This document shows positions 8,040-17,090 of a stretch of DNA of 64,000 nucleotides, piece by piece. Numbering within the stretch: position 1 is the stretch's first letter; every line of letters starts with the position of its first letter. Below the pieces are notes generated by a model. That model worked only from the letters and a program-made list of their open reading frames with translations, did no database searches and was not told the origin of the DNA. A program made the translations under genes and the position numbers. The DNA is from Thermohalobaculum sp039180675 (lineage in GTDB: Bacteria; Pseudomonadota; Alphaproteobacteria; Rhodobacterales; Rhodobacteraceae): positions 62,001-126,000 of the forward strand of contig JBCDDC010000007.1 in assembly GCA_039180675.1 (NCBI GenBank). The letters are read 5' to 3'.

Positions 8040-11000
8040 CTAGGCGACGAAGTCGTCTTCGCTCAGCTGACCGAGATTGGTGTTGGAGAGCCGTGCGGTG
8101 CTGTCGGACCCGAAGGAGATGACAACATCCGCGCCGTCCTGTGTCGCCTGCGAGGCGAGCGAGAAGTCAGGCTCGAAGTCGCCAATCTTGATCCGGTCGA
8201 CGCCAACCTCGAAGTCAACGATGGTGTCGGTGCCGTCGCCCGGTTCGAAGGCGAAAACATCCTCGCCCGCTCCGCCGGTAAGGACATCGTCGCCCTCGCC
8301 ACCGATCAGGATGTCGTTGCCGAGGCCACCGATCAGCTCATCATTGCCGCCTTCACCGTCGAGGACATCATTGCCGGCCTGACCGTTCAGGACATTGACA
8401 CCCGAGTTGCCGGACAACACGTCGTCGCCGCCATTCGGGCTGCCTGCATTGTTCGAGCCGTTGATGTTCTCGAAGCCGAACACCTGGTCGAGCGTTGCTC
8501 CATCAGGTGCGTTGACCGTGGCGACACCGTTGCCGTCTTCGTCGAGGTCCAGCTCAACGCCAGCTCCTGCCGAGAACAGCGCCGTATCGGTGCCCGAACC
8601 GCCAATAATGATGTCCTGCCCGCCGAAGGAGTGAATGGCATCGTTGCCCGCACCACCGTCGAGGATGTTGAACTCATTATTGCCAAGGATCAGGTCGTCA
8701 CCGCCCGAGCCGATCACGTTCTCGAAGTCATCGACTTCGGTCACGATCTCACCATCGACGATGATCGCCCCGTCCTGTGGACCTTCACCGCCGACAGCAG
8801 CCGGGTTCGGTGCTGGCGTGCTGAGGTCGAGGTCGATGGTCACGCCGTTGAACTGCGAGAGATCCACGGTGTCGGCATCGTCCGAGCCAACCACACGCTC
8901 AATCCAGCTGAGGATGTCGGTTTCGACGACATTCTCGATGACGTCCGCTCCGACAACACCGGTGTTGGTGATCGGCTCAGCTGTGTCGAGCGTGCCACCC
9001 GCATCCACCAGCGTGTCCTGCACCACCGGACCATTCTGGCCTGCAGGCGCATTGTGCAGGTGGATCGCCGAGACGACCCCTGGGATAGGGGTGAGCAGAT
9101 CGGCTTCGTTGAGGCCGGTCACGCTCAGGTCGCCCGAATAGGTCACTTCACCGGTCTCGAGGTTTTGGACGATGGTCACCGTTGCGAAACCGGTCGCTTC
9201 GCTGTCCGAGGTAGGGCCCGGCTCCTGGCTCGCATCGAGGCCGCCCGAAAGCTCTACCGTACGGATTTGCCCTTCGGTGATATCGTTTTGCACCAGAAGC
9301 TGGCCGCGGATCTCACCACCGGGGAAGTCCGCCGTGTGGATGTTGTAGTAGAGATTCCCCGCAACCGCCTCGTCGACGAACTCGGCGCCATCATCGATTT
9401 GAGAGCCGAACTGCGATGGTGCAGACACGATCTGATTTACTACAGAGACCGAGAACCCGGTGTCTCGTGTCGCGGTACCATTGCCATTCTCGTCGAGGCT
9501 CACAGTTACGGCAACGTCCAGATCGGAAAAGTCGACCGTGTCGATGCCTTCGCCGCCGTCCAGGAAGTCATTCCCCAGACCGCCAACTAGGATGTTGTCG
9601 CCGTCGCCCGCGATAAGCACGTCATCACCGGCACCGCCGTCGACGACGCCGTCGATCTGACCAAGATCGACCACGATGTCTTCGCCATCGCCCAGCAGGA
9701 CGTTGCCGTTGACCACGCCATCACTGTCGTTGACGAAGGTGACTGAGCCTGCTTCTGTTGCGTCGATTGCGTTGACGGTCCCGCGGATCTCTCCATCGTT
9801 GATGATGGCACCCAGAAGCTCAACCCCGCCGTCGATGCGGATCCCCGCCGCGACATCTGAGGTTTCAGACCCGGCAATCAGCCCTTCGTTCTGGAGAACA
9901 CCGGCAAAGGACGTCCCTTCGGCGTTGCTGAACAGACGGAAACCGTCACCGATGGTGTTCCCAACTTCCGCATCGCCACGGCCCTGAAGAACACCTTCGT
10001 TGAAGACGGCCGCCGAGACGATATCGCCATCTACATCTCCGTTCTGGATCGAGAGGCCAGAGCCGTTGTTGCCCTCACCTGCATCGACAACAGCGGTCTC
10101 GGTGTTGGTGAAGATGTAGCCATCGGCGGTGCCATCGACATAGACGGTACCATTACGCTGATCGCCGGTGCCGAGGATCTGGCCCTCGTTGACGACTTCG
10201 AGGCCTTCACCGTCGATATTCACCGCGCGGCTGTCCGAGGTGACGGTCCCACGGTTCACGAAGGAGCCGCCTATGTGATCGCCCGTCCCGAAATAGACAC
10301 CGTTCTGCACGCCCTCGATCAGGCCGCCTGCCTCGTTGACCAACGCTCCCTTAAAGTCGATGCCGTTCACGACACGCACACCCGCAACCGTGCCATTCGA
10401 GCCTTCCGACGAGATGGTCCCGGTGTTGGTGATTGTCGCATCCGTCACGCCGACATTGCCGACATTGCCGATGCGCACGCCGTCACCGGCAAGATTGCTG
10501 GCAGCAGACGCGTTGCCCCGGCCCTGAATCGTGCCAGCATTGTCGAGGGCAAAGCTGGTGGCGCCGTCTTCCGCACTGCCGATTTCGGCACCGAAGCCCG
10601 AGCCCTGATTGTGTTCCCCGGCATCGATCGTGCCGCCGACGAGGTTGTTGACAGTGTAGTCGTCGGCTGTGCCATCGGCATAGAATGTCCCGTTACGCTG
10701 ATCGCCCGTGCCGAGAATGTCCCCGGCGTTGTTCACGGTCAGACCAAACCCGTCGAGGTTGAATGCCCGGCTGTCTGAAGAGATCACACCGTCTTCAAGG
10801 TTGTTAACCACACCGTTGGAATGGTCCGCGCCCTCGCCATTGACCGGGTTACCGAAGTACACGCCGTTCTGAACACCGGAAATGGTCCCGGAGTTGTCCA
10901 ATGTCCCGTCAAACGAGATGCCGTTGACGAAGCGAACGCCGGCGACCGTACCGTTGGCGCCTTCCGACGAGATGGTGCCGGAGTTGGTGATCGTTGCTTC

Positions 11001-12302
11001 AGCAACGCCGACATTGCCAACATTGCCGATCCGCACGCCGTCACCGGCAAGATTGCTGCCTGCAGGCGCGTTACCCCGGCCCTGGATCGTACCAGCATTC
11101 TCAAGGGCAAAGGTGTTTGCGCCGTCTTCGGCGCCACCGATCTCGGCACCGAATCCCGAGCCCTGATTGTGTTCACCGGCATCGATCGTGCCGCCCACAA
11201 GGTTGCTGACGGTGAAATCGTCGGCTGTGCCGTCGGCATAGACCGTTCCGTTGCGCTGATCCCCGGTGCCGAGGATGTCGCCCCCGTTGATCAGGTCAAC
11301 GCCAGAGCCGTCGATATTGACCGCCCGGCTGTCCGAACGGATCGTGCCGAAGTTCAGTACCTCGAGATCGTGTTCGGCATCGCCGATATAGAGACCGTTG
11401 CGCGGGCCCTCGATCACCCCGGTCTGGGTGTTCAAGATCCGACCTTCGGCGCCGACCGCGTCGGTGATGCGGATACCGGCAGCGGTGCCTTGATCGCTTT
11501 CGGTCGAGATCAAGCCGCTGTTGACGATGTCGGTGTCGAAGATTGCACCTTCCGCCCCGCCATCGACCCGGATCCCGTCACCGGCAAGCCCTGTGTTCGC
11601 GTCGGCCTGACCGCGGCCCTGAATGGTCGCGCCAAACCCGTTGAAGAGCGTGCCGGAGACGACATCGCCAAGCTCATCGCCAACTTCGAGCGAGACGCCC
11701 GCGCCCAGATTGCCCTCACCGGCATCGATTGTTCCGCCGCTGAAGTTCGAGATCGAGAAATCCTCGGCGGTCGAGTTGGTGTAGATCGTGCCGTTGCGCT
11801 GATCACCGGTCCCGATGATGTCGCCGAAGTTGCGCAGATCGACGCCTGTACCCTGAATGTCGACGGCCCGGCTGTCGGACGAAATCACGCCGCCGCGGAA
11901 GTTGTCGAGACTGCCGGACGACTGCGCCCCGGCAAACTGGATGCCGTTGAACTCCCCATCGATTTCGCCAAAGTTGCGGATCGTCGCGCTGCCGCTCACT
12001 TGAATGCCGGTGGCGAGCGCGTCGGGACCGCTATTGGCCTCGATCCGGCCGGAGCGGAAATTGAAGATCTCGGCGTCTTCCCCTTCAACCGCCACCGCGG
12101 CGGGCGCGTTATTGGTGGTGATCTGCCCGAAATTCAAAAGACGGGCAAAGTCGTTGTCGAGCAGGAATGCCGGCGTGTTTTCGACAATGGTGCTCTGAAA
12201 GAAGTTCTGGATCAGGGTCTGTCCGTCACGGACGGTCTCCTGAGGCAGCGAGGACGACGTCAGCAGACGTGCGCGCAAACTTGCCAGTATTCCGGATGGC
12301 AT
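8040..12302 (-). CDS. Giant RTX calcium-binding secreted protein with ~180-residue repeats and CHRD-like segments
   Basis: 1420 residues, very acidic, almost no cysteine, no N-terminal signal peptide. Residues ~50-860 are a beta-helix-like region of short NxGTI/SGxI turns. It contains four long repeats, each marked by SDSRA followed by GTGDQRNGT, the latter at about residues 164, 345, 531 and 711 (period 180-186). Residues ~890-930 and ~1190-1385 hold RTX nonapeptides (GGLGNDFLDGG, GGAGNDAI, GGEGDDVLTGG) that bind Ca2+ outside the cell. Residues ~980-1100 contain CHRD-related pieces (YYNIHTADFPGGEIRGQL; IHLHNAPAGQNGPVVQDTLV). The C-terminus (VDRIKIGDF to DFVA) fits an uncleaved type I export signal. 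Probably an adhesin or surface/matrix protein exported by the adjacent ABC/HlyD pair. Confidence 0.9.
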   Translation of the reverse strand: MPSGILASLRARLLTSSSLPQETVRDGQTLIQNFFQSTIVENTPAFLLDNDFARLLNFGQITTNNAPAAVAVEGEDAEIFNFRSGRIEANSGPDALATGIQVSGSATIRNFGEIDGEFNGIQFAGAQSSGSLDNFRGGVISSDSRAVDIQGTGVDLRNFGDIIGTGDQRNGTIYTNSTAEDFSISNFSGGTIDAGEGNLGAGVSLEVGDELGDVVSGTLFNGFGATIQGRGQADANTGLAGDGIRVDGGAEGAIFDTDIVNSGLISTESDQGTAAGIRITDAVGAEGRILNTQTGVIEGPRNGLYIGDAEHDLEVLNFGTIRSDSRAVNIDGSGVDLINGGDILGTGDQRNGTVYADGTADDFTVSNLVGGTIDAGEHNQGSGFGAEIGGAEDGANTFALENAGTIQGRGNAPAGSNLAGDGVRIGNVGNVGVAEATITNSGTISSEGANGTVAGVRFVNGISFDGTLDNSGTISGVQNGVYFGNPVNGEGADHSNGVVNNLEDGVISSDSRAFNLDGFGLTVNNAGDILGTGDQRNGTFYADGTADDYTVNNLVGGTIDAGEHNQGSGFGAEIGSAEDGATSFALDNAGTIQGRGNASAASNLAGDGVRIGNVGNVGVTDATITNTGTISSEGSNGTVAGVRVVNGIDFKGALVNEAGGLIEGVQNGVYFGTGDHIGGSFVNRGTVTSDSRAVNIDGEGLEVVNEGQILGTGDQRNGTVYVDGTADGYIFTNTETAVVDAGEGNNGSGLSIQNGDVDGDIVSAAVFNEGVLQGRGDAEVGNTIGDGFRLFSNAEGTSFAGVLQNEGLIAGSETSDVAAGIRIDGGVELLGAIINDGEIRGTVNAIDATEAGSVTFVNDSDGVVNGNVLLGDGEDIVVDLGQIDGVVDGGAGDDVLIAGDGDNILVGGLGNDFLDGGEGIDTVDFSDLDVAVTVSLDENGNGTATRDTGFSVSVVNQIVSAPSQFGSQIDDGAEFVDEAVAGNLYYNIHTADFPGGEIRGQLLVQNDITEGQIRTVELSGGLDASQEPGPTSDSEATGFATVTIVQNLETGEVTYSGDLSVTGLNEADLLTPIPGVVSAIHLHNAPAGQNGPVVQDTLVDAGGTLDTAEPITNTGVVGADVIENVVETDILSWIERVVGSDDADTVDLSQFNGVTIDLDLSTPAPNPAAVGGEGPQDGAIIVDGEIVTEVDDFENVIGSGGDDLILGNNEFNILDGGAGNDAIHSFGGQDIIIGGSGTDTALFSAGAGVELDLDEDGNGVATVNAPDGATLDQVFGFENINGSNNAGSPNGGDDVLSGNSGVNVLNGQAGNDVLDGEGGNDELIGGLGNDILIGGEGDDVLTGGAGEDVFAFEPGDGTDTIVDFEVGVDRIKIGDFEPDFSLASQATQDGADVVISFGSDSTARLSNTNLGQLSEDDFVA

Positions 12303-12605
12303 GACTTTTCTCCTTAGGTTCTGGTTCTCGCCGTCGGTTAAGGGGGAGCCGAGCGGCAGGAATCGGCCTAAGAAGTTGCGAAGTTCAGCAGAAATACATT
12401 CTTCCGATAGGAGCTATATGGGGGACTTATACTCACGTCTTTCGTGATCTTCTGCGAGATTGAACTCTTTTTATTTCAATCGCTTAGCGTTTCTTAGGCT
12501 ATACGCCTAATCGATTCGCTCGCGCAGCCTCACGATGGCTTGACCCGATATTTGATCTTCTGAGGGCTTGTTTGCCCCTTTATTCGCGAGCATCGAGCGG
12601 CCATT
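12303..12605. other. AT-richer upstream region of the RTX gene
   Basis: 303 bases between the RTX start and the LysR stop, both on the minus strand. No gene is visible. The stretch 12420-12520 is T-rich with several small palindromes and should hold the RTX promoter. A ribosome-site-like AAGGAGAAAAGTC lies directly before the RTX ATG on the minus strand. Confidence 0.6.
12481..12510 (-). promoter_or_regulatory. Paired palindromes, candidate regulator operator upstream of the RTX gene
   Basis: CGCTTAGCG (12481-12489) is immediately followed by TTAGGC (12494-12499), a five-base spacer and GCCTAA (12505-12510), a perfect inverted repeat. They lie about 180-210 bases upstream of the RTX start and just downstream of the LysR gene. 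LysR-type operators are often such short dyads, so binding by the neighbouring regulator is plausible but unproven. Confidence 0.35.
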
Positions 12606-13607
12606 TCAATCGGCGAGCAAGTCCAAATCCTTCAACATCGATTCGGCGGCTGCGCGCGCTTCGCCGCGCGAGGAATGTGAGAGTGTACCAGGGGGTGGGG
12701 TGCTCTCTATGTAAGCCTGGATCGCATCGACCACGGCCTGGCGAGAGTATTCCGGCCGTGTAATAGCGCCCAATTCACGCAGATTGCCGTCATCCAGGAA
12801 GGGGATAAATGAGAGACCAATATTGTCCCGATTGAACTGAATGGCGGCAATCGCATTAATAATCGTGCACGCGTCGCTTTGGGCGACATGTCTGCAGACC
12901 GTTTCAAACCTGGCGTTGCGGACATCAATGCCAACGATCTCCGCCGCCTTTGGATCAGAGGCCGGCAGATCCTTCTCCAGATCATAGCCAAACGAAATGT
13001 CGAAGCGGATCAGCAGATCGGACGGGACGTCCTTGGCCCAGATACCGTTCTGTCTGGCCAAATTGTGGCCTTGCCGGACGCCGAGAAACAATGGCTCCAG
13101 CCACAGCGGAAAGAAGTCCAGAACACGCTTCGCTCCGTCGCCGAAGATGGCGGCATGGCTCTTTCGAGCAATCAGTGCCGCGTCGAGTTTTTGCTCCTCG
13201 ACCATTTGCGCCAGCTCGATTGGATATTCTTCAACAATGATCAAACGCATCTGCGGATAAAGTTCCGCAATCATGTCGAGAAAATAGCGGGACAGGTAGG
13301 CGGCCAGTGTGGGGGTCATGCCAAGACGAAGTGGTATGGCATCAACCTCACGGTATTCCTGCGCCGTCTCACCGATGCCTTGTGCCAGCTCGTTGATCTG
13401 GCGCGCGGCATGGACCAGGCGCTCACCGAATTCGGTCATGCGGACGTCTTTCTTGCCGCGGGCGAAGATCTCAACACCCAGTTCGGCTTCGAGCTTCTTG
13501 ATCTGGCTCGAGAGAGCGGGCTGGCTGACATTCATCGCCTCAGCCGCACGGGTAAAATTCCGATAATCGGCAACGGCAACGACGTAGACCAGATCTCGGA
13601 GGTTCAT
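12606..13607 (-). CDS. LysR family transcriptional regulator (OxyR/CysB-like)
   Basis: 333 residues from the ATG at 13607, chosen because family members begin at MNLRDLVYVVAVADYRNFTR; an in-frame start 21 bases upstream is possible. Residues 1-60 form the winged helix-turn-helix (AAEAMNVSQPALSSQIKKLE). The remainder is the periplasmic-binding-like effector domain (LRLGMTPTLAAYL, DAALIARK). The N-terminus is OxyR-like, but the OxyR peroxide-sensing cysteine pair is not obvious; single cysteines occur at ETVCRHV and DACTII. It lies upstream of and co-directional with the RTX/T1SS genes, whose expression it may control. Confidence 0.9.
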   Translation of the reverse strand: MNLRDLVYVVAVADYRNFTRAAEAMNVSQPALSSQIKKLEAELGVEIFARGKKDVRMTEFGERLVHAARQINELAQGIGETAQEYREVDAIPLRLGMTPTLAAYLSRYFLDMIAELYPQMRLIIVEEYPIELAQMVEEQKLDAALIARKSHAAIFGDGAKRVLDFFPLWLEPLFLGVRQGHNLARQNGIWAKDVPSDLLIRFDISFGYDLEKDLPASDPKAAEIVGIDVRNARFETVCRHVAQSDACTIINAIAAIQFNRDNIGLSFIPFLDDGNLRELGAITRPEYSRQAVVDAIQAYIESTPPPGTLSHSSRGEARAAAESMLKDLDLLAD

Positions 13608-13829
13608 CAGGAAGGCAGTCCTCTCCATTCTCCGCGGCCATCCCTAGGCAAGAGCCGTTCAACTTGCAACGGGTCGCAAGGGATAACTCAACGAAAGGTG
13701 AGATGGTCCCGGCAGAACGCTTGTCGCACTTGTTCAGTCTATTGTGGTTGGCGATGCGGGCCAGTGGCCTTGCCCCTTTGAATGCAGCCACGCTGAGTGG
13801 AAGAATTGCTCGTTCGAAGGAGAAGTGCG

Positions 13830-14355
13830 ATGGGTACGAAGCGATGCAAACCGGAAGAGATCATCTCGAAGCTACGTGAGGCGGAGGTCTTCTTGGCCGA
13901 AGGCGTCAGTGTTGGTGAGGTTGTGCGACGTCGAGGCGTCACTCAGGTGACCTACTGCCGGTGGCGCAAAGACCGAGCCTTGTCGCGCCATTGGTCCGAA
14001 CGACAATGGCGACGGCCCTGAGTTCGCAGCCCATGCTGTTCGCGAGTGGATCGCCAGGGTTGGCGCGAAGACCATGTTGATCGAGCCTGGCATTCCCTAG
14101 GGTGAGACCGTGAATAAATCGATCCAGTGGATCGATTTTAGGTCGAACGGCTACAACGAAAGCTTCAATGGCAAAATCCGGGACGAACTACTGAACGTCG
14201 AGCTCTTCAATGATCTCAGGGAGGCAACTGTACTGATCGAGCTCTGGCGGTGCCACAACAACACCATCCGTCCACACACATCGCCAAACTACCTGCCTCC
14301 AGCCCCAGAGGCTATCGCTCCGATTGATCTGGCCTTCACGATGTGGAGGCTCTGA
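13830..14355 (+). pseudogene. Eroded IS3-family transposase (orfA start plus orfB end)
   Basis: From the ATG at 13830 (with an AAGGAGAA ribosome site) the frame reads the OrfA helix-turn-helix of IS3/IS407-type elements (KPEEIISKLREAEVF, VTQVTYCRWRKD), then breaks near 13985. Another frame resumes inside OrfB near its catalytic core (NDNGDGPEFAAHAVREWIA, AKTMLIEPGIP), hits a TAG at 14098-14100, and continues after about 50 extra bases as NGYNESFNGKIRDELLNVEL and RPHTSPNYLPPAPEAIAP to 14355. Most of orfB, about 0.7 kb, is missing. It is a non-functional remnant. Terminal inverted repeats were not found. Confidence 0.85.
14116..14138. repeat. Perfect 23-base palindrome inside the IS remnant
   Basis: AAATCGATCCA at 14116-14126, a single central G, and TGGATCGATTT at 14128-14138. 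It sits within about 50 bases that interrupt the conserved OrfB reading between IEPGIP and NGYNESF, where normal elements read straight through. It therefore looks like a secondary small insertion, possibly a miniature repetitive element. Confidence 0.7.
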
Positions 14356-14439
14356 CCAGATCACCCTTCCATCAGAGACCGCACGATGCTTACACAACAA
14401 CTGGCCGCGCACCCGGGATCTCGTCATCGTCTTGGCAGG

Positions 14440-14584
14440 TGCAGAAGGAAGTATCGGCGCATATTCAGGCAATCTGACCCCTGTGATGCTCGGAAACATT
14501 GTTGGTGGCGCCGGAGGCGTCGCGATCGCCTACTGGTATGCTTACGCCCCACGTTCGAATGCCGCGTCTCGGACAGACGTTTGA
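14440..14584 (+). pseudogene. C-terminal fragment of a formate/nitrite transporter (FNT family)
   Basis: The frame reading GSIGAYSGNLTPVMLGNI followed by VGGAGGVAIAYWYAY matches the last transmembrane helix and its conserved NLxPVxLGNIxGG motif in FocA/NirC-family channels. The stop is at 14582-14584. No N-terminal part is present upstream, where the IS remnant begins, so about five sixths of the gene has been lost. Probably a casualty of the IS-associated deletion. Confidence 0.65.
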
Positions 14585-14933
14585 CGGCTGGCGCCGAAGC
14601 TGGATCAGGCATCATAAGGCTCGAAACAGTTGCTTTGGGTGCGCATCCTTCTTGACCTGTCGTCCGCTTTACCTTTCATCGCCACAGCGCGCGTCTTTTT
14701 CACTTCCAGCTGAATTGAGGCCATTGGCTTCTTTGCGGCCCTCCGTGCCAGAGAAGATATGGAGAGCGCCTCGAAACGAGACCCCACCTAATTGGGTTTA
14801 GAGATGGCGGTCTCCCCAAAGGCGCCCGACCATATCACGGGCGTTCAACTGGCAGTGATACTTGGTCTTGCGCCTGCCAGGGAGGCCGGTTTCCGGATAA
14901 GTCCGTCGGCGACATGTTACGGGAATAGTTGGA
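14585..14933. other. 349-base stretch without a supported gene
   Basis: From the FNT fragment to the DUF3179 start. A short minus-strand frame (14605-14787, 60 codons, basic) is present but resembles nothing I recognise and has no clear ribosome site. The last part should contain the promoter of the DUF3179 gene. This is the right edge of the accessory region. Confidence 0.5.
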
Positions 14934-16304
14934 ATGAGACGTCTTATCGTCTGCCTTTATTTGGCAATTGGCCTTGTCATGGCGGTGAACGCGCAGGAGA
15001 CAGAGGCCGACCTTGAGAGGATCGCGCAGCAGAGCATGGATGCGCTGATCGGGGCGCCTGATGTCCAGCAGGCGGCCTTGGATGCGTTGGTCGCGCGCGG
15101 CGATCCCGACATCATCCCGACGCTGGTGCTGCTCATGCGGATCGGCGGAGAGCATGTGAAGGTCGCGGCAGCGCTTTCCGAACTGACGGGCGAGGAGATC
15201 TCGACCTGGCGCGAAGCGATGCTGTGGCAGGAGGCACACCCTGAGATCGTGCCCCATCCGACCTACTACCAGATCAAGCTCAACTTCTGGAAAAACATCG
15301 ACAATCAGTTCCTGCTCTTCTTCAACGAGCCGGAGAACGGTGAGGAGTTGCGGATCCGGTTTGAGGAGATCACCTGGGGCGGAGTGCTGGTGGACGGCAT
15401 CCCCTCCTTGGACAACCCGGAACTGATCGCGGCGGCAGATGCGGACTACCTGCGCGACGACGATCTTGTCTTTGGCGTCGAGATCAACGGGGATGCGCGA
15501 GCCTATCCGCTGCGCATCATGGGCTGGCATGAGATGTTCAACGAAGTGATCGGTGGCGTGCCGGTGGCGCTCGCCTATTGTACGCTTTGCGGTGCCGGGA
15601 TCCTGTTCGAAACCGGGGTCGAGGGTCGCGAGGAACCATTTGTCTTCGGCTCGTCCGGTTTTCTCTACCGCTCGAACAAGCTTATGTTCGACCGGCAGAC
15701 CCTTAGCCTATGGAACCAGTTCACGGGCGAGCCGGTTGGCGGGCCGCTCGCGCATTCGGGGATCAGGCTCAAGATCCGGGCGGTGGCGATCACCTCCTGG
15801 GCCGACTGGCAGAAGGCGCATCCGGAGACAAGGGTCCTTTCGCTCGAGACAGGATACTCCCGCGACTATGGTTCCGGTGTCGTTTACCGTGACTATTTCG
15901 CGTCGCCGGATCTGATGTTTCCAACGATCACGGACCAAACGCGGTTGAGGCAGAAGGACTACGTCTATGGCATCCGGGTGGCCGGAGGAGCGAAGGCGTG
16001 GCCGGTCGGCGCCTTCGAAGCGGAGCCAGTGATCAACGACCAGGTGGGCCTCACCAATGTCGTCCTTATCGGCAACTTGGCGACCCGGACCGTGCGCGCC
16101 TATGACCGGGGTGATCGGGAGTTTGCTGGGCGCCCAGATGGTGCTCTCGATGGCCCGGGTGGCATTTGGCAGGTGACCGAGGATGCATTAGCTGGGCCGT
16201 TCGGCGAGCGGCTGGCGCGCGTCCCTGGGCATATCGCCTATTGGTTCGCCTGGGATGGATATCTGGGTGCGGAAAGCGAGCTTTACGCTCCGCCGGAGGA
16301 GTGA
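14934..16304 (+). CDS. DUF3179 domain-containing secreted protein
   Basis: 456 residues with a signal peptide (residues 1-20, ending AVNAQ). An N-terminal helical segment is followed by the DUF3179 core from about residue 150: ADYLRDDDLVFGVEINGDAR, AYPLRIMGWHEMFNEVIGGV, then AYCTLCGAGILFE (the conserved cysteine pair), SLWNQFTGEPVGGPL and RDYGSGVVYRDYF. The Cys-x-x-Cys and histidines suggest a metal or redox site, but no activity has been assigned to the family. It is periplasmic by inference. Its stop is three bases from the stop of the opposing lipoprotein gene. Confidence 0.88.
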   Translation: MRRLIVCLYLAIGLVMAVNAQETEADLERIAQQSMDALIGAPDVQQAALDALVARGDPDIIPTLVLLMRIGGEHVKVAAALSELTGEEISTWREAMLWQEAHPEIVPHPTYYQIKLNFWKNIDNQFLLFFNEPENGEELRIRFEEITWGGVLVDGIPSLDNPELIAAADADYLRDDDLVFGVEINGDARAYPLRIMGWHEMFNEVIGGVPVALAYCTLCGAGILFETGVEGREEPFVFGSSGFLYRSNKLMFDRQTLSLWNQFTGEPVGGPLAHSGIRLKIRAVAITSWADWQKAHPETRVLSLETGYSRDYGSGVVYRDYFASPDLMFPTITDQTRLRQKDYVYGIRVAGGAKAWPVGAFEAEPVINDQVGLTNVVLIGNLATRTVRAYDRGDREFAGRPDGALDGPGGIWQVTEDALAGPFGERLARVPGHIAYWFAWDGYLGAESELYAPPEE

Positions 16305-16307
16305 CGC

Positions 16308-17090
16308 CTAAAAACTTGCCCCCACGAACGCGCCGCCGCTGCCGCTGGCGAAGACAAAGCTGCCAGTCGCGATCGCGCCGCCGCTGATCGCCCCCAAGAC
16401 GGCGAGAAAGAGAACACCCTCGGCAACCTCCAGCGGGGTAAGAACCCGCGCGTTCGGATCGATGTCCGGGCGCGAGGCGGCCCAGACGACCCTTTCGCAA
16501 CGAATACCCTGGCGTCGCTCAAGCGGTTGGGAGGCGATCTCATCCGCAGTCGCGCCAATCAGTGCAGCGACGTTCTCCAGATCCTCGGGCGCAGGGATGC
16601 CGCCTGAGAGCATCGCCGTCTTCTCCCCGGTCGGTGTCAGCGTCAGATGGCCGAGAGCCAGCGGCTCCTCACGCGGCGGCAGGATCAGGAAGAGCTCGCC
16701 GCACCTGTAGCCCCCGATCGCGTCAATCCGATAGATGCCCGGATCGAGGGCAAAGACATTGAGCGAGCCGTTGAGAAAGATCAGCCGGTCGGCATCTCGG
16801 CGACCTTTCTGTCTGAGTGTAAGAATGCCCGCGCCCTGTTCGTCGAGCAGATCCTCCGGCGGGTTCTCGATGGTGATCTTGAGCGCCGCGAGCTGTCCTT
16901 CCGACGGGATCTGGAACGAAGCAGGTTGGGCAGCCTCCGTTCCCGCCTCGGTCGTCGGAAGGGTATCGCTCGCCGATGGTCGGACAAGACCGCTCGGCGG
17001 TGGCGGTGTGGTCAATCCACAGGCTGAAAGAAGAAACGAGGCCAGGGTAAGGCTGGAGACTGACCTGCGGAGACCCGTTGCGCGCATCAT
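16308..17090 (-). CDS. Predicted lipoprotein of unknown function
   Basis: 260 residues. The N-terminus is a lipoprotein signal peptide with lipobox LLSACG (Cys24). A proline/threonine-rich linker (about residues 26-65) is followed by a beta-rich domain (LAALKITIENPPEDLLDEQG, IYRIDAIGGYRCGELFLILP). A C-terminal hydrophobic glycine-rich hairpin (about residues 225-257, FLAVLGAISGGAIATGSFVF) resembles a membrane hairpin. An AGGAGG ribosome site lies 6-12 bases upstream. Function unrecognised. It is convergent with the DUF3179 gene and may be translated just after a small upstream frame whose stop overlaps its start. Confidence 0.75.
   Translation of the reverse strand: MMRATGLRRSVSSLTLASFLLSACGLTTPPPPSGLVRPSASDTLPTTEAGTEAAQPASFQIPSEGQLAALKITIENPPEDLLDEQGAGILTLRQKGRRDADRLIFLNGSLNVFALDPGIYRIDAIGGYRCGELFLILPPREEPLALGHLTLTPTGEKTAMLSGGIPAPEDLENVAALIGATADEIASQPLERRQGIRCERVVWAASRPDIDPNARVLTPLEVAEGVLFLAVLGAISGGAIATGSFVFASGSGGAFVGASF

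Noticed and set aside
8013..9590. 525-codon plus-strand open frame opposite the RTX gene
   Set aside because: It is antisense to RTX repeats. GC-rich repetitive coding sequence leaves long open frames opposite it, and the product has no recognisable features.
10821..12317. 498-codon plus-strand open frame opposite the RTX N-terminal half
   Set aside because: Same reason: the minus-strand reading has clear repeats and secretion context, and the plus reading has none.
3936..14933. Attachment-site duplication of the tRNA-Thr 3' end
   Set aside because: I scanned the accessory region and its right edge for the T-arm/acceptor sequence and found no second copy, and no integrase gene is present.
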